The notes: generated by a model from the sequence alone, not told the origin. 64,000 bases of DNA from Archangium violaceum (GCF_016859125.1 NZ_CP069338.1:7317501-7381500), one strand, 5' to 3'. Positions 45,577 through 55,097 are shown, counted from the stretch's first letter. Program-made: numbers and translations.

Positions 45577-46833
45577 CTACGCGGGCACGTCCCAGGTGAT
45601 GGGCAGGTGCTCGAAGCCGCGCAGCATGAAGTAGGGCCGGAGCACCGGGGCCACGTCCGTGCGCAGCCGCAGGCCGGGCAACCGCCGCAGCAGTTGCTCG
45701 AAGGCGATCCGCCCTTCCAGCTTCGCCAGCGGAGCGCCGATGCAGTGGTGGATGCCCTTGCCGAAGGCCAGGTGCTTCTTCGCGTCGGCGCGGCGGATGT
45801 CGAAGCGGTCCGGCTCGGTGAACTGCGTCTCGTCGCGGTTGCCGGAGGCGTACAGGATGAACGCCCGCGCGCCCTTCGGAAGCATCACTCCACCGAGCGT
45901 CGAGTCGGCCATCACCGTCCGGAAGAAGCCGCGGATGGGGGCCTCCATGCGCAGCATCTCCTCGAGGGCGTTGGGCAGGAGGCTGGGGTCCTCCCGCAGG
46001 GCCTCCAGTTGGTCGGGGGCATTGAACAGCAGCCACATGCCGTTGCCGATGAGGCCCGTCGTCGTCTCGTGGCCGGCGGCGAACAGGTCCATGGCGTTGC
46101 AGACCGCCTCCTGCTCGCTCATGGGCGCGGTGCCGCCCAGGGACTGGGGCAGGAGGAGCGTCAGCAGGTCCTCTCGCGGGTGGCGCCGCCGCTCGTGGAG
46201 CTGCTCCTTGAAGTAGCGCTCCATCGCGATGAAGCCGTGCGCGCACTGGACCAGCTGTTCGATGGGCGCGGTCGCCGACATCAGCGCCGTCTTGTCATCG
46301 GACCAGCGCTTGAGCTGCTCCATGTCGGAGCGCGGCACGCCGAGCAGGTCGCAGATGATGAAGCCCGGCAGCGCGTAGGCGAACTGCTGGATGAGGTCCG
46401 CCTGGCCGTCGCGGATGAAGCCGTCGATGAGCGAATCCGCGGTCGCCCGGATGGCTGGCTCCATGGCCGCGATGCGATGTGCGCTCAAGGCCTTGCCGAA
46501 CACGGCCCGGACGCGTGTGTGGTCCGGGGGATCGCTCTGCACGACGGAAAGGAATTGGGAGTACCCCTGCTCGAGGACCTTGCGCACCTCGGGGTGTGGC
46601 TCGGCCCTGGCATCGAGCGCGCCCACCGAGGAGAAGCGCGCGGTGTCCAGCTCCACCTCGGAGATGTCCGCGTAGCGGGTGACGACCCACAGGTCGAACA
46701 TGGGACAGTGGAAGACGGGCCGCTCACGCCGCAGCCGCGCATAGAGCGGATAGGGATTGTCTATCTGGTCGGGGGCCAGCGGGTTGAAGTCGGCGGAGAC
46801 ATCATCTGGAGCGGGCGCGTTGTGGTCGAGCAT
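45577..46833 (-). CDS. Cytochrome P450
   Basis: 418 residues, soluble bacterial class. The I-helix oxygen motif AGHETT is at 253-258, the ExxR pair is Glu292/Arg295, and the haem loop FGKGIHHCIG at 357-366 has Cys364. PERF-like region: PDRFDIRRAD. SVVQSDPPDHTRVRAV and FALPGF-like helices are typical of CYP107-type enzymes that hydroxylate macrolides, fatty acids or terpenoids. No ferredoxin or biosynthetic genes adjoin; it is 265 nt upstream of the SagB-type gene on the same strand and could share a transcript. Confidence 0.95.
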   Translation of the reverse strand: MLDHNAPAPDDVSADFNPLAPDQIDNPYPLYARLRRERPVFHCPMFDLWVVTRYADISEVELDTARFSSVGALDARAEPHPEVRKVLEQGYSQFLSVVQSDPPDHTRVRAVFGKALSAHRIAAMEPAIRATADSLIDGFIRDGQADLIQQFAYALPGFIICDLLGVPRSDMEQLKRWSDDKTALMSATAPIEQLVQCAHGFIAMERYFKEQLHERRRHPREDLLTLLLPQSLGGTAPMSEQEAVCNAMDLFAAGHETTTGLIGNGMWLLFNAPDQLEALREDPSLLPNALEEMLRMEAPIRGFFRTVMADSTLGGVMLPKGARAFILYASGNRDETQFTEPDRFDIRRADAKKHLAFGKGIHHCIGAPLAKLEGRIAFEQLLRRLPGLRLRTDVAPVLRPYFMLRGFEHLPITWDVPA

Positions 46834-47065
46834 TCGCGGGCGATGATAGGCCGGGAAGGTGTAAGTCGTCTGACACCGCGCCCGCGGCGCAATGTGTCAT
46901 GTCGGACTGTCTCGCTCGAATTCTTTGACACCATTGATGTCCTGGGGCGCTGCTTTGCCACCTCCTGGTGTGTGGCTTTCGTAATGGACATTCGGTCATT
47001 TCCTGTCCAAGCTGTTCCGCCCCCTCGCACCAACGACAATTCAGGAAAGTTCAAGAAGGGACGCC

Positions 47066-50000
47066 ATGTCACGCCCTGAGTCCAGGTTGCTCTCCCTGGT
47101 CCTGCTGTTGGTCTCCTTCGTGCTGCTCAGCCCCCTGAGCGGCTGTTCGACACCGGCCCCGGACACGCCGACCCCGGACGCGTCGATTCCAGATGGGTCG
47201 ACTCCGGACGCTTCGACTCCGGATGCTTCGACTCCGCCAGCGGAGGTGCACGGTCTCAAGGGCGAGTACTTCCGTATGTCCGCGCCTGGCGCCCGTGACT
47301 TCGCCCATCTCGACGCGGTTGCGCTGGACCCGAACATCGACTTCCCCGGTCTGTCGGCCATGTTCAAGACGCTGACCGGCCGCACCGAGCACACCATGGC
47401 GCGGTGGACCGGCCGGATCACCGCGCCGGAGACCGGCGACTACACGTTCTCCGCGATCGGCGACAATGGCTTCCGGCTGTTCATCGACGGCGAACCGGTC
47501 ATCGACCACTGGGTCGGCGATTGGGACGTCGAGCAGCACAGCGCACCGGTGCACCTCGTCGCGGGCGAGGCACACGACTTCCGGCTGGAGATGTTCCAGG
47601 ACGTCGGCGGCGCGAACATGTTCCTGCGATGGTCGAGTGCCACCGTCAGCAAGCAGATCGTTCCGGCCACGGCGTTCACCCCGCCGGTCGGTTTCGAGAT
47701 CTACCCGGTCGGCCTCACCGTGGGTGAGGACGGGCTCCGGCTGACGCTCGACTTCGACGAGCCGGTCACCGCGCTCGGCGACCTGGTGGCGCACCTGACG
47801 GTGGAGGCCGACACCAGCCCGATGCCGCTGGCCTCGGCCGCCGTCGCCGCCGAAGACCCGTCCCTCTTGGTGGTCACCCTCTCCGAGCCGGTCCAGCGCG
47901 GCCAGCGCGTCCGCGTCTCCTACGACGGCGTGGGCGGCCTGACCGTGGAGGGCGAGGCGGTGCCGCAACTCATCCGTGACGCCACCAACGAGTCGACCCA
48001 CCGGCTGCGCACCGAGTGGGGCGTGCAGCTCGACCCGGCCAACCCTCTGCCCGAGTACCCGCGGCCGCAGCAGGTCCGCGACCAGTGGCTCAACCTCAAC
48101 GGCCCGTGGGAGTTCGCTGGCGCGGCCGAGGGCGAGCTGCCGGTGTTTGGCCGGACGCTGCCGGAACGCATCATCGTGCCGTTCCCGGTGGAGTCCCAGC
48201 TCTCCGGGCTGGAGCGCCATGAGGACCACATGTTCTACCGCAAGCTCTTCACCGTGCCCGCGTCCTGGCGGATCGGCGCCGGGCAGCGGCTCCGGCTGAA
48301 CTTCGGCGCGGTGGACTACCACGCGCGGGTGTGGGTCAACGGCCAGCAGGTCGCCGAGCACATCGGTGGCTACACCGCGTTCTCCGCCGACATCACCGAC
48401 GCACTGAGCGGCTCGGGAGAGCAGGAGCTCATCGTCGCGGTCACCGACACCACCGGACCCAACCAGCCGGTCGGAAAGCAATCGCGTCGTCCGGGCGGCA
48501 TCTTCTACACGTCGTCCTCGGGCATCTGGCAGACCGTCTGGCTGGAACCCGTGCCCAACGTGGCGATCGACGACCTCGTGATCACGCCGGACGTCCAGGC
48601 GGGCACGCTCGCCATCGAGGTTCATTCCGCGTCGGCCTCGTCCGGCGCCAGTGTCACCGCCGTGGCCCGCGATACCGACGGCAACGTGGTCGGCACCGTC
48701 ACCGGTCCGGCCAACGCCCAGCTCTCGCTGCCCGTGTCGCAGCCGCACCTGTGGACGCCAGACGACCCGTACCTCTACGAGCTCGACGTCACCCTCTCCG
48801 ATGGGCCGAGCACCGACACCGTCGGCAGCTACTTCGGAATGCGCTCGGTGGCCATCCAGGACGTCGGCGGCTTCCCGAAGCTGGTGCTCAACGGCCAGCC
48901 GATCTTCTCCCTCGCCATGCTGGACCAGGGGTTCTGGCCCGACGGGCTCAACACCGCGCCCAGCGACGCGGCCCTGCGCTGGGATCTGCAGGCGCAGAAG
49001 GAGCTCGGGTTCAACGCCGTCCGCAAGCACATCAAGGTGGAGCCGGCGCGCTGGTACTACCACGCGGACCAGATCGGCCTGTTGGTGTGGCAGGACTTCG
49101 TCTCCGGGACCATCACGAACGAGCAGGGACAGGAGGCGTTCCTCACCGAGGGCCGCCGCATGATGGAGCAGCTGCACGACTCGCCGTCCATCGTGGGCTG
49201 GGTGGTCTTCAACGAAGGCTGGGGCGAGTGGAACCGGGAGGAGACCGGCCGGATCGCCGAGCAGGTCAAGGCCGCCGACCCGTCGCGGGTGGTCAACGCG
49301 CACAGCGGCGTGAACTGCTGTGAGTCCAAGGGAGACTCCGGCAAGGGTGACGTCATCGACCACCACGACTACGCCAACAACGACCCTCCCTACCCGGACA
49401 CCACGCGCGCGGCGATGGACGGCGAGCACGGCGGGTTCACCCTGCGCACGCCGGGCCACATGTGGCCGGGCGCGCCGGCCGTCATCTACAGCGGGGTGGC
49501 GGACAAGGCGGCGCTGACCGCGAAGTACGTCGAGAACACCGAGACCTTCTACCTGGCCGCCGCCGGGGCGGAGCTGTCCGGCTCGGTCTACACCCAGATC
49601 ACCGACCTGGAGAACGAGCTCAACGGCTTCTACACCTACGACCGGCGGGTGCTGAAGGTCGACCCGGCGCCGGTGCGAGAGATCAACCGGAGGGTGATCG
49701 CCGCGGGCGCCACGGCGGGCGACGACGCGGTGTTCCCCGGACGCGGGTACTGGCCGCTCGACGAGGGCAGCGGCACGCTGGGCGACGACATCGAAGGGAG
49801 CAGCGACGTGATGCTGTACGGGGACACCAACTGGACGGACGGAGTCCTCGGGCGGGCGCTGCACTTCGATGGAGACGGCGACTTCGCCGAAACCGCGGGC
49901 CCGGTGCTGGACACCCGCGGCGACCACTCGATCTCGGCGTGGGTGACGCTCGACGTGCTGCCGGGCAACTACGCCACGGCGGTCAGCCAGGACGGCCGCC

Positions 50001-50347
50001 GCACGGAGAACCCGTTCTACCTGCAGTATGGGCATGGCGCGTTCGCGTTCAGCATGCCCGGGGGGCTCCGTGCCACGTACGCCGTGACGCCGGAGCTCGG
50101 CCGCTGGTACCACCTCGTCGGCGTCCGGGCCGGCGGCGAGCTGCGGCTGTACGTCGACGGCCTTCGGGTGGCTGCCATACCGGCTGGCCCGGGGGCGGTG
50201 AGCAGCGGGCCGCTGGCAATCGGGCGCGCGAAGTACGCCGGCCGCGACACCGACTTCTGGGCCGGGTCGATCGACGAGGTGAAGGCCTTCGGCCGCGCGC
50301 TCGACGACAGCGAGGTGAGCGACCTGTACGCCACGGTGCGTCGCTGA
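47066..50347 (+). CDS. PA14-GH2-LamG lipoprotein (beta-galactosidase/mannosidase family)
   Basis: 1093 residues. Lipoprotein signal (LLSPLSGC, Cys27), then a Thr/Pro/Asp linker with repeated TPDAS units. PA14 domain at about 62-205 (YTFSAIGDNGFRLFIDGEPV), SwmB/Ig-like segment 210-310, GH2 sugar-binding, Ig and TIM domains 315-870 with acid/base Glu in VVFNEGWGEWN and probable nucleophile in DGEHGGF. A LamG/concanavalin domain closes the protein (GRGYWPLDEGSGTLGDD; YVDGLRVAAIPAGPG). Cell-surface exoglycosidase on plant or microbial glycans; exact sugar unknown. Style resembles actinobacterial homologues. Confidence 0.92.
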   Translation: MSRPESRLLSLVLLLVSFVLLSPLSGCSTPAPDTPTPDASIPDGSTPDASTPDASTPPAEVHGLKGEYFRMSAPGARDFAHLDAVALDPNIDFPGLSAMFKTLTGRTEHTMARWTGRITAPETGDYTFSAIGDNGFRLFIDGEPVIDHWVGDWDVEQHSAPVHLVAGEAHDFRLEMFQDVGGANMFLRWSSATVSKQIVPATAFTPPVGFEIYPVGLTVGEDGLRLTLDFDEPVTALGDLVAHLTVEADTSPMPLASAAVAAEDPSLLVVTLSEPVQRGQRVRVSYDGVGGLTVEGEAVPQLIRDATNESTHRLRTEWGVQLDPANPLPEYPRPQQVRDQWLNLNGPWEFAGAAEGELPVFGRTLPERIIVPFPVESQLSGLERHEDHMFYRKLFTVPASWRIGAGQRLRLNFGAVDYHARVWVNGQQVAEHIGGYTAFSADITDALSGSGEQELIVAVTDTTGPNQPVGKQSRRPGGIFYTSSSGIWQTVWLEPVPNVAIDDLVITPDVQAGTLAIEVHSASASSGASVTAVARDTDGNVVGTVTGPANAQLSLPVSQPHLWTPDDPYLYELDVTLSDGPSTDTVGSYFGMRSVAIQDVGGFPKLVLNGQPIFSLAMLDQGFWPDGLNTAPSDAALRWDLQAQKELGFNAVRKHIKVEPARWYYHADQIGLLVWQDFVSGTITNEQGQEAFLTEGRRMMEQLHDSPSIVGWVVFNEGWGEWNREETGRIAEQVKAADPSRVVNAHSGVNCCESKGDSGKGDVIDHHDYANNDPPYPDTTRAAMDGEHGGFTLRTPGHMWPGAPAVIYSGVADKAALTAKYVENTETFYLAAAGAELSGSVYTQITDLENELNGFYTYDRRVLKVDPAPVREINRRVIAAGATAGDDAVFPGRGYWPLDEGSGTLGDDIEGSSDVMLYGDTNWTDGVLGRALHFDGDGDFAETAGPVLDTRGDHSISAWVTLDVLPGNYATAVSQDGRRTENPFYLQYGHGAFAFSMPGGLRATYAVTPELGRWYHLVGVRAGGELRLYVDGLRVAAIPAGPGAVSSGPLAIGRAKYAGRDTDFWAGSIDEVKAFGRALDDSEVSDLYATVRR

Positions 50348-50427
50348 CGCCCCGGACGCATACGCAACGACGCATGTGAGAAGGGGAGGGGGGCTGGGCC
50401 GGTGCCCCCTCCTCGCCTCGATGGCGA

Positions 50428-50660
50428 GGCACCTGCAACATCAAGCACGCCCTCCTGGCCGCCCTGGCGCGCGCGCACGGGCGGCCCGTCAAGCTGATGC
50501 TCGGCATCTACGCCAGGCCTGTTTCTTCGTCGAGCAACAGATCGAACCGGAGGACATCGGCGCTCCCAAGGCGGAGACGCACCGTGCCTTCATCCGGGCC
50601 TGGGCGGCCCGACGGAGGCTGGACGCCGAGCGCATCCTGACCTTCAGGACCCTCTCTCCT
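50428..50660 (+). pseudogene. Fragment resembling a transglutaminase-like protein
   Basis: The frame reads CNIKHALLAALARAHGRPVK then LMLGIYA, and one base off continues ACFFVEQQIEPEDIGAPKAE and THRAFIRAWAARRRLDAERI. A Cys followed by KHALLxALAREHG is the nucleophile helix of transglutaminase-like bacterial proteins. Neither the N-terminal half nor the His/Asp part is seen. It lies directly after the GH2 gene and runs into the end of a convergent gene. Confidence 0.45.
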
Positions 50661-51066
50661 CCGCCAGGAGGGGTCCAACGAGCAATCCCTCCGCCGTCTG
50701 GGGCTCCCCGAGACGCCAGCTCTGCCCGGTTCCGCTGTAGGGGTACACCAGGAACACCGAGGCGGTGCGTGTCTCGACCTGGATGCCCATGCCAGACTCG
50801 CTTCCGGATTCGAGCGTGGTGACGAGTGCGATCGCCCCGACGCCGCCCGAGCCGATGCCGCGCTCGAGATGCGCGATGGTGGCATCGAGCAGCTCGTCCC
50901 ATGAGGCGCGCGGCAGCTGGTCCCGGGGAAAAAAGGTTCTTGGATTGTCTCCCGCCGGGTCGAGGGTCAGCCCGAACGGGAGCACGGAGCCCTGCTTGCG
51001 AAGCAGGAGCAGGCCCGCTTCCCTGGCCACGTGTAGTGCCTTCTTCAGCAACTCTTCGTCGTTCAT
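50644..51066 (-). CDS. Conserved-looking protein of unknown function
   Basis: 140 residues starting MNDEELLKKALHVAREAGLL, with an N-terminal helix, then LPFGLTLDPAGDNPRTFFP and two beta segments (IALVTTLESGSESGMGIQVE; TASVFLVYPYSGTG). There is no signal or membrane segment, so it is cytosolic. It is the last gene of a minus-strand series that begins at 52725, but a 102-nt gap separates it from the gene before. It may be an immunity or accessory protein; this is speculation from context. Confidence 0.75.
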   Translation of the reverse strand: MNDEELLKKALHVAREAGLLLLRKQGSVLPFGLTLDPAGDNPRTFFPRDQLPRASWDELLDATIAHLERGIGSGGVGAIALVTTLESGSESGMGIQVETRTASVFLVYPYSGTGQSWRLGEPQTAEGLLVGPLLAEERGS

Positions 51067-51168
51067 CGCGCCATCCAGGAAGAGGGTGGAGGAGATTCCT
51101 CGGGTGTGGACATGGAATGAGGGCGCGGGGGTGTAGCACCATGTCCTCGCTCCGTCACGTCGAGCCCG

Positions 51169-51693
51169 TCAACGGATGGTGACGTCGAAGCGCTTGGGAA
51201 GCTCGTTCTCATCGAGCACCTGTGCCCTCAGGAACTCGATGGCGATCCGTGCTCCCGGTTGCCAGTAGGGCTCGCCCTGCTCGTTCACCCACTGGCAGCC
51301 CTGCATCTTCTCGAGCTGGAGGAGCCGGAACTCGAGCTGATCGTAGCCTTTGTCCGAGGTGAGGTTGTCGTCGATCTCCACGGTGAGCTGGGGCTGATAG
51401 GGCCCGAGGTAGACGGTTGTCAGCGTCCGGTTGGAGTAGATGGCGAAGAGCGATTCGCCCACCACCATGGGACTCAGGTTGAACTGAAACTGTACGGAGG
51501 AGCGCCCTTTGTCACTCAGGACATACCGATGGAGTTGGTCGAAATGGGTGCGCGCCGCCTCGAGTTCTTTTGGGGTGAGTTTCTGGCATTGCATCATGTA
51601 GGAAGCCTCGAATCCGTACTTGAGCGCGAAGGCTCCTGCCGCCGCGAAGATGAATCCAGCGGTCACGAGTGGGTATCTGGAGCGCTTTGGCAT
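51169..51693 (-). CDS. Membrane-anchored protein of unknown function
   Basis: 174 residues. One membrane helix near the start (YPLVTAGFIFAAAGAFALKY, about 7-26) anchors a beta-rich outer domain (FQFNLSPMVVGESLFAIYSN; LTTVYLGPYQPQLTVEIDD). Its ATG overlaps the stop of the preceding gene by 4 nt (ATGA), so production is coupled to the HG/AC peptidase-like protein. Such small anchored proteins often accompany toxins as immunity partners; that role is inferred only from coupling. Confidence 0.75.
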   Translation of the reverse strand: MPKRSRYPLVTAGFIFAAAGAFALKYGFEASYMMQCQKLTPKELEAARTHFDQLHRYVLSDKGRSSVQFQFNLSPMVVGESLFAIYSNRTLTTVYLGPYQPQLTVEIDDNLTSDKGYDQLEFRLLQLEKMQGCQWVNEQGEPYWQPGARIAIEFLRAQVLDENELPKRFDVTIR

Positions 51694-52465
51694 CAGGAGG
51701 GCGACGACTTGGGGGTGAACACGTGCATGCCGGCACTGAGACCCTTGGGGGTCTGTCCGGTGCTGGGGAGCTCGATACCACCCGCCTTGCGCCAGAGCGC
51801 GTATCCGCTCGTGCCTTCCTTGACGGCACCCGAGAAGAGTCCATCGGCGAGGCCGGGATGGGGAAGGGCCTGGTGCTCGGATGGAAGCTCGATGACCTGC
51901 CCCTTCTGCGTCTTGCGAGCTTCCTTCAACGCTTCGGAGAGGGCGAGGGAGGTGCTTTTCTCTCGCAATATGCCCCCATAGAAGCTCCGCCGGAGGAAGG
52001 CATGAACCTCGACCTTGTAATGGTTGGCCATCTTCTGGGCCAGACTGCCTTCCATGCCGGCGTCCGCATCACTGGAGAAGCTTTCCCAGATCTTGGAAGC
52101 GCCGGTCCGGCAGGCGTAGGAATAGATGCGACCATCTGGCACGAAGGCGTCCTTCCGGGTGGCGGAGAGCTCGGAGGCCGAGAAGTCGATGGCCGGAGTA
52201 CGGAAGGGACCATTGAAGTTGAGTTTGATGGCGCCGGGCACCCCATGGGAGAAGAACGCGAAAGCCCTCCGCGGGTCAGGACATAGGCCGCGGCGATGAA
52301 CATCATCTTGAGCCAGAAGCTGTCGTAGTCCGACTCCGAGCCAACGAAGAGGACATTCTCGCGGCGGATGAGGATGTCCTGCGGGCAACCCGTGGCGGTG
52401 CCATCGGTCGGAGTCGAATCCGAGGGCTGGGAGTTGGGATGAGTGGGTTTTCCCGGTGTGGTCAT
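51693..52465 (-). pseudogene. Putative caspase-like (HG/AC) peptidase, one frameshift
   Basis: Starting at ATG 52465 the frame reads a Ser/Pro/Thr lead, then NVLFVGSESDYDSFWLKMMF and IAAAYVLTRG. Near 52270 one base shifts and the other frame carries on AFAFFSHGVPGAIKLNFNG, YSYACRTGASKIWESFSS, SLAQKMANHYKVEVHAFLRR and on to the stop. SHG followed later by YAC matches the His-Gly and Ala-Cys dyad of clan CD peptidases and DUF4347/CHAT-like domains. Both flanking genes overlap it by 4 nt. The shift may be a sequence error, as the rest is intact. Confidence 0.6.
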
Positions 52466-52725
52466 GACCGCACTCCCTCGGTCTGGTGGGCCAGCAGTTG
52501 CTCGAGCCAGGCGAAGGCCCTGGTCTTCAGGAGGCTGGCGCGGTCCTCCGGATCGCTCGTGGCTGTGTCCCCCAGGGTCTGGGCAATCCAGGGCTGGAGT
52601 GGATCCTCGAAGCAGCCATGGCCGAACACCCAGAACCCGGCCAGGTGTTCGAGCATCTTGTCCTCGAAGCTCCGCCTCGCCACTTCGCCAAATGCTTCCA
52701 GCTGAGATTTCCGGATGGTCAACAC
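52462..52725 (-). CDS. Small protein of a secretion-effector-like operon
   Basis: 87 residues, MLTIRKSQLEAFGEVARRSF at the start and a C-terminal helix FAWLEQLLAHQ. Short proteins beginning LTIRxxQxxAF with EDKMLEHL occur beside T6SS/PAAR and other effector genes in myxobacteria and proteobacteria (from memory). Its stop overlaps the start of the HG/AC gene (ATGA). It is the first gene of the run 52725-51169. No VgrG, PAAR or structural T6SS gene is visible. Confidence 0.7.
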   Translation of the reverse strand: MLTIRKSQLEAFGEVARRSFEDKMLEHLAGFWVFGHGCFEDPLQPWIAQTLGDTATSDPEDRASLLKTRAFAWLEQLLAHQTEGVRS

Positions 52726-52935
52726 GTCGGACTTCCCATTCCAGCCTGATACGTATGGGAGGGACGTGCTCGCCTGCGCTCATCTGCTCGCGAACGCCTC
52801 CCCCCTCCGTCCGCCGCAGGCCTGGAAGCGTAGGTGCTCATCTCCGGGTTGTCCAGCCGTACGCCAGGTGTTTACGGGCCGCACCGATTGGGTAGGGGAG
52901 GGAGGGCGGCGAGCTGGCTCGGTGTACGCGGCGCC

Positions 52936-54030
52936 TCAGAACGGGGTCTGCGAGACCGCGAGGCCGGGGCTCGCCTCCCAGGACGTGACGTAGTTGTCCG
53001 GGGTTCGTCGCCACCACTGGCCCCACATCACGCCGGACGAGTTCCGGTACGACCACGCGGTGTTCGCGTTGTAGTTCAGCCAGCTCTTGATCGAGGCGTC
53101 GTTGGCCGCGCCCGCCCACCTGCTCGCCCATCGAACGAAAATGCCCTTGAACCCAGCGGTATCTCCGTGGCCGCCGTTGGCATCGTACTCGTCGTTGAGG
53201 ATGTCCGCGATGTGCTGGCCCGTCAGGTTGCGACGGGTCCAGTTCACCGCCAATCCGCCCGCGTCGCGATAGCTCGTGTTTCCGGTCGCCTGATAGAGCA
53301 GGGTCGACGCGCCAGCGAAGGTTCCCTGGTTATAGGTGAATGCCCACCAGACCTTCGTTCCGTTGGCCTGGATGTGGTCGGCGACCTGACCGGTCGAGGC
53401 ATTGAAGAGGGTCGAACGGAGCCAGTTGTAGATCTGGTCGGCTTGCGCCCGGTAGCCGGTGTTGACCGTGTTCCGGGCGAGCAACATCGCGGCGATGACG
53501 GCCGGGCCGTTCACGCAAGCATTCTTGGTCTGCTTGTCCGTGCGCCACCAGAGGCCACCCCCGAGCTGGTTGTCCCAGGCGCGATCCCAGACCTTGTTGA
53601 ACTGCCACTGCGCTTGATCGAGGAACGGGCGATGGCCGGTGATCTCGTAGCCGCGGGTCAGGGCGATGACCGCCCACATGATGTCGTCGTTGTACTCGTT
53701 CCACGACGCGAAGTCCGTGGTTCTGCTGACGACGTTGTTCAACCCGTTGAGCAGTGAGAACACCAGGTCGCGGTAGGCCGGGTTCCTGGTCCGGTCGTAG
53801 GCGTCCTCGGCCGCCTCGATCTGCTCGCAGACCCGCCAGAAGTCTATCCGGCCAGGCACGCCGCGGTTCGTGTCGACCACGTAGTAGCCGTTCCCTCCGT
53901 TCGCCACATAGAAGGCGTTGTTGTAGGAGTCGATCGCCAGGTTCTTCTCCGTGGGGGTGAGGGCAATGGAGACGGGTGCGTACGCCAGGACGAGGGTCGC
54001 GACCAGGAGGTTCAGGAGCCGCTGGGTCAT
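52936..54030 (-). CDS. Secreted GH76 alpha-1,6-mannanase
   Basis: 364 residues from ATG 54030, after AGGGG. Signal peptide to about residue 23. The GH76 (alpha/alpha)6 fold is shown by EYNDDIMWAVIALTRGY with the catalytic Asp115-Asp116 pair, LDQAQWQFNKVWDRAWDNQL, GGGLWWRTDKQTKNACVNGP and DTAGFKGIFVRWASRW. Such enzymes cut alpha-1,6-mannan backbones of fungal walls or actinobacterial glycans. No binding module is attached. Divergent from the epoxide-hydrolase-like gene; their 141-nt intergenic space holds both promoters. Confidence 0.94.
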   Translation of the reverse strand: MTQRLLNLLVATLVLAYAPVSIALTPTEKNLAIDSYNNAFYVANGGNGYYVVDTNRGVPGRIDFWRVCEQIEAAEDAYDRTRNPAYRDLVFSLLNGLNNVVSRTTDFASWNEYNDDIMWAVIALTRGYEITGHRPFLDQAQWQFNKVWDRAWDNQLGGGLWWRTDKQTKNACVNGPAVIAAMLLARNTVNTGYRAQADQIYNWLRSTLFNASTGQVADHIQANGTKVWWAFTYNQGTFAGASTLLYQATGNTSYRDAGGLAVNWTRRNLTGQHIADILNDEYDANGGHGDTAGFKGIFVRWASRWAGAANDASIKSWLNYNANTAWSYRNSSGVMWGQWWRRTPDNYVTSWEASPGLAVSQTPF

Positions 54031-54171
54031 GTAGGTTCCCCTGTGAAATCCGGTATTGCGTATCCGGGAGGTAGAACCCATTATTCCATTTTAGCTCGGA
54101 GCGAAAAAAGAAGAAAAGAAGAGGAGACGCGCGAAGCGTTGCGTTGGCAGGCGAACACCAGGGAGGCACGC

Positions 54172-55071
54172 ATGGCTTTCATCGACGATATCCCGGCTTC
54201 ATCACGGGTCCTGCACCGCCGCATCGAGATCGACGGCCTGAGCATCTTCTACCGCGAGTCCGGTCCGGAGCACGCTCCGGTATTGTTGCTCCCGCACGGC
54301 TATCCCTGCTCCTCCTATCAGTACCGCCGTCTGATGCCGGCGCTGTCGGAGCGGTGGCGGACCGTCGCACCCGACCTTCCAGGGTTTGGCTACAGCGACA
54401 CTCCGGAGCCATCCGGGTTCGGCTATGATTTTGATGCGTATGCCAGGTTCCTCGAGCGGTTCACCGAGGCGCTGGCGCTTCGGGAGTATGCCATCTGGCT
54501 GCATGATTATGGCTCCCAGATCGGGCTGCGACATGCCATCGCCCACCCGGAGCGGATAAAGGCTGTCATCATCCAGAATGGCGACATCTACGAAGACGCG
54601 CTGGGTCCGAAATACGAAGCCATCAAGGCGTTCTGGAACGACCCGAGCGCGCAGACGCGTCAGCCGCTGGAGGCCGCCGTGAGCGAGGCGGGCTTCCGGG
54701 ACGAGTTCGTCGGAGAGATTTCGTCACGGCTCGCGGAACGAATTCCGCCCGATCTGTGGAAGCTGCACTGGCCGCTCATGGACACACCGGTGCGGCGGGC
54801 CGTCGCCGTGGGGTTGATGGAGAAGCTGAAAGAGAACCTGGAGTGGTTTCCCCTCTACCAGCGCTATCTTCGAGAGAAGCATCCCGCCACGCTGATCCTC
54901 TGGGGGCCGGAGGACGGCTACATGCCAGCGCCTGCCGCACGCGCTTATTTGCGTGACATTCCCGATGCCGAGCTGCATCTGCTCGAAGGTGCTGGTCACT
55001 GGCTTCTGGAAACGCACTTCGAGGAAGCCGTGCCGATCGTGCGCGACTTCCTGGCGCGCAAGCTCACATGA
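54172..55071 (+). CDS. Epoxide-hydrolase/haloacid-dehalogenase-like alpha/beta hydrolase
   Basis: 299 residues from ATG 54172 after GGGAGG. HGYPCSSYQYRRLMPALSE gives the oxyanion HG-xP motif, and YAIWLHDYGSQIGLRHAI has Asp112 as nucleophile in place of Ser. PATLILWGPEDGYM carries the charge-relay Asp/Glu, and GAGHWLLETHF the His. An Asp nucleophile with HDYG points to epoxide hydrolases or fluoroacetate-dehalogenase-like enzymes rather than esterases. No signal peptide, so cytosolic. Monocistronic. Confidence 0.9.
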   Translation: MAFIDDIPASSRVLHRRIEIDGLSIFYRESGPEHAPVLLLPHGYPCSSYQYRRLMPALSERWRTVAPDLPGFGYSDTPEPSGFGYDFDAYARFLERFTEALALREYAIWLHDYGSQIGLRHAIAHPERIKAVIIQNGDIYEDALGPKYEAIKAFWNDPSAQTRQPLEAAVSEAGFRDEFVGEISSRLAERIPPDLWKLHWPLMDTPVRRAVAVGLMEKLKENLEWFPLYQRYLREKHPATLILWGPEDGYMPAPAARAYLRDIPDAELHLLEGAGHWLLETHFEEAVPIVRDFLARKLT

Positions 55072-55097
55072 CGCGACATTGAACAGTTGCATGACGC

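Noticed and set aside
43344-46833. RiPP or other natural-product cluster around SagB and P450
   Set aside because: No YcaO, precursor peptide, PKS/NRPS or transporter gene within reach; two enzymes alone do not support a cluster.
47069-50113. 1014-codon frame antisense to the GH2 gene
   Set aside because: Shadow frame caused by third-position G/C bias; no recognisable motif.
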